Source: Candidatus Staskawiczbacteria bacterium RIFCSPHIGHO2_02_FULL_34_10 (GTDB lineage: Bacteria > Patescibacteriota > Minisyncoccia > Minisyncoccales > Staskawiczbacteraceae). Taken from it: a stretch of 7,450 nt of DNA. This document shows positions 1 through 4,682 of the stretch, one piece after another (the first letter of the stretch is position 1; every line of letters starts with the position of its first letter). The DNA lies in assembly GCA_001821915.1 (NCBI GenBank), contig MHOR01000037.1:13934-21383 (forward strand), given 5' to 3'. The position numbers were made by a program, and so were the translations under genes. A model generated the notes under the pieces. It was not told the origin of the DNA, did not search any database, and worked only from the letters and a program-made list of their open reading frames with translations.

Positions 1-404
1 GCTCCCGGTAAATCTTCCGCAGTGGCCGAAGATCTTACTGCAACATCAATATTTAAAGTATTATATAATTTTGATAATTCGCGATAAGCCGTAACAATAT
101 CACTTTGCAAATCTTCTGGCAGTTGGCTTTTTATAATTAATTCTCTAACTTTTTTTCCTTTTTGCTGTAAACTTTTTAAATCATGAACATTTACATCTTT
201 TAAAATTTGTTCAATTTGTTTTGTGAGGCCAGATTTATCTAGGAAATAAAAATAAGCTTTTGAGGTAGTTGCGAAACCATTGGCAAGATTAACCCCCTTT
301 GAAATTAAGTTATTATACATTTCGCCCAGCGAAGCATTTTTTCCACCAACTAAAGACACATCTTTAATTCCCAACTCTTTAAACCATTTTATTTTTTCTT
401 CCAT
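1..404 (-). CDS. ppsA: Phosphoenolpyruvate synthase, N-terminal part (cut by window edge)
   Basis: Converts pyruvate, ATP and water to phosphoenolpyruvate, AMP and phosphate in the cytoplasm. It feeds carbon into gluconeogenesis or, in some fermenters, works reversibly with glycolysis. The first 134 codons are visible from the ATG at 404-402. They contain the family's opening motif SLVGGKNASLGEM (residues 17-29, with the ATP-contacting lysine 22) and end in AVRSSATAEDLPG (122-134), the arginine-containing ATP-grasp signature. The SATAEDLPG form is typical of PEP synthase rather than pyruvate phosphate dikinase, which has SMPG-type sequence there. The phosphohistidine and PEP-binding domains lie outside the window. 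There is no Shine-Dalgarno sequence before the ATG. A predicted promoter (662-690) would give a leader of about 250 nt that is almost wholly a folded inverted-repeat element. The family call is secure; only the truncation is limiting. Confidence 0.93.
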   Translation of the reverse strand, partial: MEEKIKWFKELGIKDVSLVGGKNASLGEMYNNLISKGVNLANGFATTSKAYFYFLDKSGLTKQIEQILKDVNVHDLKSLQQKGKKVRELIIKSQLPEDLQSDIVTAYRELSKLYNTLNIDVAVRSSATAEDLPG

Positions 405-436
405 TTTTAAAATTTACTCTGATTAAATAATTATTT

Positions 437-653
437 ACCTTGAATTACGAAATGCTTTCTTGGTCTTTTCTTTAAATTTGGAAGGCGAAAATTTGATAGA
501 ATTCCAAAACATAGCAAGCTACATTTTAGAATTATTGCGAATTTTTAACCCAGATTTGAAGAAAAGACCTCGAGACACAGGCGCAATCGGCAAAGCCGAT
601 TCGCCCTGTCTGGAGAAACTTGCCTTTCCAAAGGGCATTTCGTAATTCAAGGT
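437..653 (-). promoter_or_regulatory. Inverted-repeat element with branched fold; possible ppsA 5' leader RNA or small mobile element
   Basis: The ends are a perfect 19-bp inverted repeat: ACCTTGAATTACGAAATGC at 437-455 and its complement at 635-653. Inside are two more long-range stems. Bases 462-480 pair with 551-569 over 19 positions (two of them G-U if read on the plus strand), and 577-583 pair with 602-609 with one bulge, enclosing a perfect 7-bp hairpin (585-591/595-601, loop AAA). The predicted ppsA start point is near 655, so the element would begin at the first bases of the mRNA and close about 33 nt before the ppsA ATG. That geometry suits a cis-regulatory leader. A small non-autonomous transposon is the alternative: TTTACCT occurs at both edges (434-440 and 655-661) but overlaps the left repeat. 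The wobble pairs would be A-C mismatches in a minus-strand RNA, which argues mildly against the leader reading. No known riboswitch class was recognised. Confidence 0.55.
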
Positions 654-661
654 GTTTACCT

Positions 662-690
662 ATTATACTATTTTAAATATTTTCAAGCAA
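662..690 (-). promoter_or_regulatory. Predicted sigma-70-type promoter for ppsA
   Basis: Read on the minus strand there is a -35-like TTGCTT (690-685), a 17-bp spacer and a perfect -10 TATAAT (667-662). The start point would be near 655, two bases before the inverted-repeat element. It diverges from the promoter of the first non-coding RNA at 730-758. Confidence 0.6.
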
Positions 691-692
691 GA

Positions 693-716
693 TTTTTTTA
701 CACATTTTTTTACACA
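693..716. repeat. Two tandem copies of a 12-bp sequence between divergent promoters
   Basis: TTTTTTTACACA occurs twice head to tail (693-704 and 705-716). It lies between the -35 elements of the predicted ppsA promoter and the divergent non-coding RNA promoter. The position fits a shared operator or an A/T-rich UP-type element, but no regulator is identifiable and slippage in a T-rich tract is a simple alternative. Confidence 0.5.
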
Positions 717-729
717 ATAAACACGATAT

Positions 730-758
730 TTGACAAACTGAAAAATAAACAATATCCT
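730..758 (+). promoter_or_regulatory. Sigma-70-type promoter of non-coding RNA 1
   Basis: A consensus -35 TTGACA (730-735), an exact 17-bp spacer and a -10 TATCCT (753-758) predict a start near 764-766. Its strength is supported by the structured, protein-free transcript and strong terminator that follow on the same strand. Confidence 0.65.
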
Positions 759-763
759 TAATT

Positions 764-1042
764 CAGTTACTTAAATTGTTTGCGATAGAAGAAAGAAAAC
801 TGAATTGGGGCACACTCAGTTTTCTTGGACAAAGCAGTAAAAAACCTGAAACTAGTTTTCGGGGACTTAGGCTCTTGTGGTGAGGGCCGCAATCTTTCCT
901 AAGTATTTAGGGCTAGCGCAAGGTATCCTTCTTTGCGCCTCGATCCCTAGATAAAAAAGGTTTGATGAGAAAGTCTTTCTGTTAAGTTACTATCGTAACA
1001 ATAAATCCCGTTGAGCTTCTGGCTCAACGGGATTATTTTTTT
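764..1042 (+). ncRNA. Unassigned structured non-coding RNA 1 (about 280 nt)
   Basis: A plus-strand unit bounded by a good promoter and a perfect terminator, with no convincing protein. It reads as a chain of hairpins. 793-803/816-826 is an 11-bp stem with loop ATTGGGGCACAC. 845-851/857-863 is 7 bp with one G-U and loop CTAGT. 865-871/898-904 encloses 875-880/887-892 with loop TGAGGG. 905-912/945-952 encloses 916-921/933-938. 968-972/976-980 and 986-990/995-999 are small hairpins. The terminator follows. I looked for and did not find the tmRNA tRNA-like ends, RNase P core motifs, the SRP GGAAG apical loop or a 6S-style end-closing stem. Bases 764-768 can also pair with 798-802, competing with the first hairpin. 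The transcript diverges from ppsA and is followed by a second similar unit, so a regulatory RNA is plausible. Its function is unknown. Confidence 0.6.
1004..1042 (+). terminator. Rho-independent terminator of non-coding RNA 1
   Basis: A perfect 13-bp stem, AATCCCGTTGAGC (1004-1016) and its complement (1022-1034), has loop TTCTG and is followed by ATTTTTTT (1035-1042). The T tract is only on the plus-strand side, which sets the direction. Confidence 0.9.
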
Positions 1043-1067
1043 AGTATTATAATTTTTCACCTACCGT

Positions 1068-1092
1068 ACCGTATCTCTGCAACCGTATCTCT
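1068..1092. repeat. Direct repeat just upstream of the non-coding RNA 2 promoter
   Basis: ACCGTATCTCT occurs at 1068-1078 and 1082-1092 (period 14), with a further ACCGT at 1063-1067. The second copy ends 4 bp before the -35 element at 1097, a typical place for activator binding. No regulator is known. Confidence 0.45.
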
Positions 1093-1096
1093 ACTA

Positions 1097-1124
1097 TTGA
1101 CAAAAACTTATAATATAATAGAAT
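1097..1124 (+). promoter_or_regulatory. Sigma-70-type promoter of non-coding RNA 2
   Basis: A consensus -35 TTGACA (1097-1102), a 16-bp spacer and -10 TAGAAT (1119-1124) predict a start near 1131. The spacer also contains overlapping TATAAT strings, at unusable distances from this -35. Confidence 0.6.
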
Positions 1125-1130
1125 ATGAAC

Positions 1131-1298
1131 ACCTGATTGAAAAACCTTATTGCTTTGGTTTTTCACATACAGGCCCATATGTGTTTGCAAAAATGCAAGG
1201 AGTGGCCGTTCTCTCGATCAACACGGCACTCACCTACACATATGAAATTGATCGACAGGCCATTAAAATGTATTAGCAACACATTTTATGGCTTTTTT
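1131..1298 (+). ncRNA. Unassigned structured non-coding RNA 2 with predicted pseudoknot (about 170 nt)
   Basis: A second plus-strand promoter-to-terminator unit without a protein. The 5' hairpin is a 9-bp stem (1138-1146/1157-1165). Next, a perfect 9-bp stem CATATGTGT/ACACATATG (1176-1184/1236-1244) encloses a small hairpin (1185-1189/1194-1198, loop AAAA) and a 9-bp stem with one bulged G (1200-1209/1223-1231). The loop of that last stem contains TCGATCAA (1214-1221), complementary over 8 bases to TTGATCGA (1248-1255) beyond the enclosing stem. This is a pseudoknot across a three-way-like junction, usually a mark of a functional RNA. The intrinsic terminator follows at once. It does not precede any plus-strand gene, so it looks like a trans-acting RNA rather than a riboswitch. 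It matches no family that I recognise. Confidence 0.6.
1259..1298 (+). terminator. Rho-independent terminator of non-coding RNA 2
   Basis: GCCAT, one bulged T, then AAAATGT (1259-1271) pair with ACATTTTATGGC (1281-1292), followed by TTTTTT (1293-1298) and further T after one C. There is no T tract for the minus strand, so the element acts in the plus direction. Confidence 0.85.
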
Positions 1299-1310
1299 CT
1301 TTTCAGAAAA

Positions 1311-1379
1311 TTATAGCTTATTTCCCACAAAATTAGCAAATTCAACCAATCGGTAACTGTAGCCCTATTCGTTGTCATA
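1311..1379 (-). pseudogene. Displaced GAPDH C-terminal tail, distal copy (decayed)
   Basis: Read on the minus strand these 23 codons give YDNE, a TAG stop where GAPDH has tryptophan, then GYSYRLVEFANFVGNKL and TAA. By hand count 47 of 66 sense-codon bases and 14 of 22 residues match the tail of the real gap gene. The length is exactly that of the real tail, with no indels. The only nonsense change is TGG to TAG. Most substitutions are conservative, so this probably once served as a working GAPDH end and then decayed. There is no upstream coding sequence of its own. Confidence 0.85.
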
Positions 1380-1382
1380 CAC

Positions 1383-1419
1383 CCTTCTATTTATTTTTTA
1401 TATGAAGGGTGTGGGCATT
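1383..1419. repeat. Hairpin repeat between the two displaced GAPDH tails
   Basis: It starts CCTTCTAT, has an AT-rich middle and ends GAAGGGTGTGGGCATT. Bases ACACCCTTC (1379-1387) pair with GAAGGGTGT (1404-1412). It matches the general design of the repeats at 1495-1530 and 4730-4799: TACA-N-CCTTCTAT, AT-rich middle, GG-N-TG, (A/G)GCAT-like end. Confidence 0.6.
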
Positions 1420-1422
1420 CTA

Positions 1423-1491
1423 TTAGAGTTTCTTACTTATAAAGTCTGTGAACTGGGCCAATCTACATGGATACCCCCATTCGTTGTCGTA
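1423..1491 (-). pseudogene. Displaced GAPDH C-terminal tail, proximal copy
   Basis: The 23 minus-strand codons encode YDNEWGYPCRLAQF, then TDFISKKL and TAA, an intact GAPDH tail. By hand count 48 of 66 bases and 17 of 22 residues match the real tail at 1533-1601, and the length is identical. It lies in a different frame from gap and after gap's stop, so it cannot be read as an extension. An ATG (1494-1492) directly before the tyrosine would allow a 23-residue peptide, but the AGAAGG touches the ATG and no spacing is left for a ribosome site. It is best regarded as a displaced fragment. Confidence 0.88.
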
Positions 1492-1494
1492 CAT

Positions 1495-1530
1495 CCTTCT
1501 ATAAATATATTAAAAATCGGGTGCGAACAA
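1495..1530. repeat. Hairpin repeat between gap and its first displaced tail
   Basis: It starts CCTTCTATAAATATATT and continues to CGGGTGCGAACAA. CATCC (1492-1496) can pair with GGGTG (1519-1523) using one U-G. It corresponds in layout to the copies at 1383-1419 and 4730-4799, and fills almost the whole gap between the tail copy and the real gap stop. Confidence 0.5.
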
Positions 1531-1532
1531 CC

Positions 1533-2534
1533 CTACAATTTGTCAGCTATAAATTGTGTAAACTCTGCCAATCGGCAACTGTAGCCCCATTCGTTGTCGT
1601 ACCACGCTAAAACTTTTATTAAGTTATCCTTAACCATTGTCTGGCTTAAATCCAAAATCGCTGAATAAGAGTCGCCCTTAAAATCCAAAGATACCAATTC
1701 GTTTTCTTCAACTCTTAAAATACCATTGAATTCACCCTGACCACTTACTTTTTTAAATATATTATTAACTATTTCTTTAGTTGTTTGTTTTTCAACCTCA
1801 ACAACTAAATCCAAAACCGAAACAATTGAAGTTGGAACTCTTATTGCAATTCCATCTAATTTTCCATCTATTGCTGGAATCATTTTTCCTATTGCGCGAG
1901 CTGCACCCGTGCTTGTTGGGATTATATTTATTGCAGCTGCCCTTGCGCGTCTTAAATCATTGTGAGGCAAATCTAAAATTCTTTGATCATTAGTATAACT
2001 ATGAACTGTGGTCATAAATCCCTTTTTAATTTTAAAACTATCATTTAATACTTTTGCTACTACCGCTAAACAATTAGTAGTACAAGATCCCATATCCATT
2101 ACATTATTTCTTTTAGAATCATAAGTATTATTATTAACACCCATTATAAAACCTGGCAAATCTTTACATGGAGCCGAAACTACAACTTTTTTAGCGCCTG
2201 CTTTAATATGCTTTTTGGCTAAAATACTACTAGTAAAAAGACCTGTGCACTCTAAAACAATGTCAACCCCCAATTTTCTCCAAGGTAATTTTTCAGGTTC
2301 CTGTTCTGTTAAAATTTTATATTTTTTACCGTTTACTAAAATATAATTTTTTTCAAAAGTTATATCCTTATTAAAAATACCATAATTAGAATCGTATTTT
2401 AAAAGGTGAGCCAAAGTCTTAGTATCCGTTAAATCATTAATTGCCACAACTTCTAAATCAGGATATTTTTCTAATATCCTTCTAAATGTTTGCCGCCCAA
2501 TTCGGCCAAAACCGTTAATTGCAATCTTAATCAT
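1533..2534 (-). CDS. gap: Glyceraldehyde-3-phosphate dehydrogenase (type I)
   Basis: Oxidises and phosphorylates glyceraldehyde-3-phosphate to 1,3-bisphosphoglycerate with reduction of NAD+, in the cytoplasm. The 333 residues are the usual length. Visible features are the Rossmann start MIKIAINGFGRIGR (1-14), an aspartate in AINDLTD (31-37) favouring NAD over NADP, the catalytic centre SCTTNC with Cys151, His178 in TVHSYTNDQ, the substrate-loop segment RRARAAAINIIPTSTGAA (195-212), and WYDNEWGYS near the end (311-319). The ATG at 2534 aligns with the family start, and no Shine-Dalgarno precedes it. A heptamer array fills the space back to the upstream glutaredoxin-like gene, which is probably co-transcribed. 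The stop is TAG at 1535-1533. Two diverged copies of the final 23 codons lie beyond it, so the current tail (residues 312-333) may not be the original one. Confidence 0.97.
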   Translation of the reverse strand: MIKIAINGFGRIGRQTFRRILEKYPDLEVVAINDLTDTKTLAHLLKYDSNYGIFNKDITFEKNYILVNGKKYKILTEQEPEKLPWRKLGVDIVLECTGLFTSSILAKKHIKAGAKKVVVSAPCKDLPGFIMGVNNNTYDSKRNNVMDMGSCTTNCLAVVAKVLNDSFKIKKGFMTTVHSYTNDQRILDLPHNDLRRARAAAINIIPTSTGAARAIGKMIPAIDGKLDGIAIRVPTSIVSVLDLVVEVEKQTTKEIVNNIFKKVSGQGEFNGILRVEENELVSLDFKGDSYSAILDLSQTMVKDNLIKVLAWYDNEWGYSCRLAEFTQFIADKL

Positions 2535-2618
2535 TTATGATATATGATGTATGATTTATGATTTACGAACGTCCGTTTGAGAAATCTTAAATCTTATATC
2601 TAAAATCTTAAATTTTAA
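2530..2618. repeat. Inverted heptamer array between grx-like gene and gap
   Basis: The plus strand reads ATGATAT, ATGATGT, ATGATTT, ATGATTT (2537-2564), then a centre ACGAACGTCCGTTTGAGAA, then ATCTTAA, ATCTTAT, ATCTAAA, ATCTTAA, ATTTTAA (2584-2618). The two arms are imperfect inverted copies, with about one mismatch per 7 bases. The array includes the stop codon of the upstream gene (2608-2610) and ends at the gap ATG. It could form an RNA hairpin between the two cistrons. Confidence 0.8.
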
Positions 2619-2835
2619 GGAGTTCATCTATTTTTTGCTTATCAAAGCCAATGACCACATTGCCCTCAATTTCAATTACTGGAACCCCCATTTGTCCAGA
2701 AATTTGTACCATTTTTTCTAATTCCTTTTCATTTTGAGAGACATCAATTTCTTTAAATTGAATACCATTTTGACTAAGGTATTCTTTTAATGATTTACAA
2801 TAAACACAAGTTGGAGTTGAATATATAGTTACCAT
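2608..2835 (-). CDS. Small glutaredoxin-like protein (YruB-type)
   Basis: A 75-residue single-domain thioredoxin-fold protein, expected to shuttle thiol-disulfide electrons in the cytoplasm. The beta strand MVTIYSTPTC is followed by the redox motif CVYC (Cys10, Cys13), then the cis-proline loop GQMGVPVI (Pro52) and IGFDKQKIDELL. The SGQMGVPVI...VGFD-type combination is typical of YruB/NrdH-like glutaredoxins rather than classical glutathione-dependent ones. No glutathione synthesis gene is in view, so its reductant may be the flavoprotein encoded at 6107-7048 (inference). Its start is 8 nt from the stop of the DsbA-like gene, which indicates one transcript. There is no Shine-Dalgarno. The stop codon forms part of the adjacent heptamer array. 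Confidence 0.9.
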   Translation of the reverse strand: MVTIYSTPTCVYCKSLKEYLSQNGIQFKEIDVSQNEKELEKMVQISGQMGVPVIEIEGNVVIGFDKQKIDELLKI

Positions 2836-2843
2836 ATTTATTA

Positions 2844-3773
2844 TTAATTACCGCTAATTACTTTTTCTATAGATGCTTTTAGCTCATTATAAGGGATAAA
2901 GCCGCCTAAAAGTTCTTTACCAATAATCAATGCTGGCGTACCTTTTACCCCAAAATCAGTTCCCTCTAATTTATCCGCATCAATTAATTTTTGATATTCA
3001 CTAGATTTTTCTGTTACTAATTTTTCAACCTTAACCGAATCAATACCTATAGATTTTGTTAAAGTTAAAATATCTGAATTTTTCCCCCACCCCGAATTTT
3101 CATCATCTTGTTTTTCATAAATAGCTTTATTCCATTCATAAAACTTATCAGGGGCAACTTCCCATACAGCTCTTGCTATAAGACCCGCTGTTTGCGAATC
3201 TGGTCCCAAAAATTGATAATCTTTAAAAACAAGTTTAATTTTTCCGGTCTTAATATATTCATCATATATTTTAGACATAACTTCTTGTTCCATTTTTTTA
3301 CAATAAGGGCACTGATAATCAAACCATTCAGCTATTACAACTTTGGCATCTTTATTACCTATAAAGGGACTGCCTTCAATTTTAACCTTGCTAATATCAA
3401 CGCTACTATCTTTAGTGGCTGTACTTTGTTTTGATAAATTTGAATTTATTATTATTGCCTCTGGAAAAAACAACTTACCATCTTTAGTCACATAGCTATC
3501 ATAGGTTTTTTGATCTATTTTTATGCTAACCTTAATTACCCCACTTTCTTCTGAAAAACCAACTAAATCAGCTTTTTGTCCGTCTTTTAAAACGCTGGAA
3601 TTTAAATATTCCACAGATTTTTTAGCTATAGATTCAGCAGAATATCCAAAATTTAATTTATAAAATGAAACAAATTTACTAGAATCTAATTTACCAAAAA
3701 TTAAAACCCCCACAACAACTAGCCCTAAAATTATCATTCCTAACAAAACTGTTCTTCTATTTATATTAAACAT
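2844..3773 (-). CDS. Membrane-anchored DsbA-like thiol-disulfide oxidoreductase
   Basis: A 309-residue protein, probably anchored in the membrane with its redox domain outside. Residues 1-7 carry positive charge (MFNINRR), and 8-27 form one hydrophobic helix without an evident cleavage site. Residues about 43-108 form a small alpha/beta segment (SAESIAKKSVEYLNSS ... YVTKDGKLFFPEAI) outside the thioredoxin fold. After a Ser/Thr/Lys linker (110-127) comes a DsbA/Thioredoxin_4 domain with EWFDYQCPYCKKME (redox cysteines 155 and 158), an inserted helical region and the cis-proline loop GVKGTPALIIGKELLGGF (Pro280). CPYC is a variant of the DsbA CPHC motif. It likely forms or rearranges disulfides in exported proteins, which suits a Gram-positive-like or CPR cell lacking a true periplasm. 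A promoter lies upstream, and the glutaredoxin-like gene follows after 8 nt. Confidence 0.9.
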   Translation of the reverse strand: MFNINRRTVLLGMIILGLVVVGVLIFGKLDSSKFVSFYKLNFGYSAESIAKKSVEYLNSSVLKDGQKADLVGFSEESGVIKVSIKIDQKTYDSYVTKDGKLFFPEAIIINSNLSKQSTATKDSSVDISKVKIEGSPFIGNKDAKVVIAEWFDYQCPYCKKMEQEVMSKIYDEYIKTGKIKLVFKDYQFLGPDSQTAGLIARAVWEVAPDKFYEWNKAIYEKQDDENSGWGKNSDILTLTKSIGIDSVKVEKLVTEKSSEYQKLIDADKLEGTDFGVKGTPALIIGKELLGGFIPYNELKASIEKVISGN

Positions 3774-3797
3774 ACTTATATTTTTTAATACTCAGAA

Positions 3798-3825
3798 ATA
3801 ATAATCATATAAATGACACTGTCAC
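3798..3825 (-). promoter_or_regulatory. Predicted promoter of the dsbA-like/grx/gap unit with overlapping palindrome
   Basis: The minus strand has -35-like GTGACA (3825-3820), a 16-bp spacer and -10 TATTAT (3803-3798). The interrupted palindrome TGACACTGTCA (3814-3824) overlaps the -35 and could be an operator. The 157-bp gap between gpmA and the dsbA-like gene holds no other feature that I can support. Confidence 0.4.
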
Positions 3826-3930
3826 CTTTATAATAGATAATCTGATAATTAATAACTAAATTATTACTAATATCCTAAAATAAATTCACAACTACCTTTT
3901 ATTATAATGTATTATTTTTAATATGCAAAT

Positions 3931-4596
3931 TTATTTTTTAATAAATTTTCCTTCACTAAATTCGTAGCCTGCTAATGAACCGAATGGCAATTCAACATTT
4001 GCAATTTCGCTATCAGATATATTTTCGATATGTTTTACAATGGCTCTTAAACTATTATGACTTGCAACAACTAGCACATTTTTTCCGTTTTTTAAATCTT
4101 TTTCAATATATTTTTTAAAAAATGGATTTACTCTCTTACACACATCCTTTAAGGATTCTCCTTTTGGGGGAGCAATATCATAACTTCTTCTCCATAATTT
4201 TACTTGCGCTTCTCCATATTTTTCTGAAACTTCTTTTTTATTTAATCCCTGTAATATTCCGTAAAACCTTTCATTTAATATTTCGGTGACAAACACGGGT
4301 AATTCATTTTGACTTTGATTGGTATATTTCCCCCACGATTCCATATTCCCGCCATCAATGTGACTAAACATAGGATATTTATTTGGAATATAGTTATAAA
4401 TACTTGCCAAAGTATCCATACTCCTAAATTGCACGGAGCAATAAGCTTTATCAATAATAAGTTTCGAGAATTGCTGCGCAAATTCTTTTGCAAAAAGATC
4501 GCTATCTTTTATGAGCGGACCATCAGTCCAACCCGCAAACCGATCGTCTAAATTCCATTGTGATTTTAAATGTCGCTGTAGATATAGCTTTGCCAT
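3931..4596 (-). CDS. gpmA: Phosphoglycerate mutase, 2,3-bisphosphoglycerate-dependent type
   Basis: Interconverts 3- and 2-phosphoglycerate through a phosphohistidine in the cytoplasm, linking GAPDH/PGK to enolase. The 221 residues are slightly short for the family. The catalytic motif is RHLKSQWN (residues 8-15, phosphorylated His9), where the usual RHG glycine is leucine. GWTDGPL (22-28), NERFYGILQG with the catalytic glutamate 109, WRRSYDIAPPKGES (135-148) and SHNSLRAIVKH with the second histidine 180 all follow in the expected order. The family's serine/arginine segment after the first third is divergent (CSVQFRSMDTLASIYN, 53-68). The ATG at 4596 gives the right N-terminus and lacks a Shine-Dalgarno. 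It starts 4 bp from a heptamer array. It follows eno in the same direction, so the two steps are probably co-expressed. Confidence 0.93.
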   Translation of the reverse strand: MAKLYLQRHLKSQWNLDDRFAGWTDGPLIKDSDLFAKEFAQQFSKLIIDKAYCSVQFRSMDTLASIYNYIPNKYPMFSHIDGGNMESWGKYTNQSQNELPVFVTEILNERFYGILQGLNKKEVSEKYGEAQVKLWRRSYDIAPPKGESLKDVCKRVNPFFKKYIEKDLKNGKNVLVVASHNSLRAIVKHIENISDSEIANVELPFGSLAGYEFSEGKFIKK

Positions 4597-4599
4597 AAT

Positions 4600-4682
4600 T
4601 TTAGAATTTAGAATCTAGAAAGTAGAACCTAGAATTACGAAACTTTACGATTCTATTTTCTATTTTTTAACTTCTATTTTCT
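4600..4682. repeat. Inverted heptamer array before gpmA
   Basis: The left arm is TTTAGAA, TTTAGAA, TCTAGAA, AGTAGAA, CCTAGAA, TTACGAA (4600-4641). The right arm is TTCTATT, TTCTATT, TTTTAAC, TTCTATT, TTCTCAC (4651-4685). Each NNTAGAA can pair with a TTCTANN. It begins 4 bp upstream of the gpmA ATG and runs into the stop codon of the displaced enolase tail. A 25-bp segment (4603-4627) is identical to 6037-6061 in the array before eno. Confidence 0.85.

Noticed and set aside
460..645. Plus-strand open frame of 61 codons inside the inverted-repeat element
   Set aside because: Starts with TTG, lacks a ribosome site, resembles no protein, and is explained by the paired arms of the element.
877..954. 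GTG-started 25-codon frame within non-coding RNA 1
   Set aside because: No family resemblance; it runs through the strongest hairpins and is better explained as RNA structure.
764..1298. tmRNA, RNase P RNA, SRP RNA or 6S RNA as identity for the two RNAs
   Set aside because: None of the hallmark motifs (T-arm with CCA end, GAGGAAAGUC core, GGAAG apical loop, end-closing long stem) is present on either strand.
1379..1412. Hairpin as transcription terminator for gap
   Set aside because: No T tract follows on the minus strand; the stem is better explained as a member of the junction repeat family.
1311..1535. Readthrough or frameshift giving alternative GAPDH ends
   Set aside because: The proximal tail is in another frame; the distal one is in frame but separated by several stop codons, and no slippery site is evident.
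1372..1584. Plus-strand open frame of 70 codons across the GAPDH tails
   Set aside because: It is antisense to the tail copies and the gap end; its repeated segments are complements of the YDNEWG codons.
1311..1601. Diversity-generating retroelement as source of the tail variants
   Set aside because: Differences are not restricted to adenines, no reverse transcriptase or template repeat is in view, and GAPDH and enolase are not known targets.
3108..3434. Long antisense open frames opposite the DsbA-like gene, gpmA, eno and trxB
   Set aside because: They are complements of well-recognised genes and show no protein resemblance of their own.
3850..3930. A displaced gpmA tail like those of gap and eno
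   Set aside because: A GAATTTA match and a weak AAAAGG-like string occur beyond the gpmA stop, but no reading frame matches the gpmA C-terminus.
3927..3948. Perfect 9-bp AT-only hairpin over the gpmA stop codon as terminator
   Set aside because: The stem has no G-C pair and no uninterrupted T run follows in the direction of transcription.
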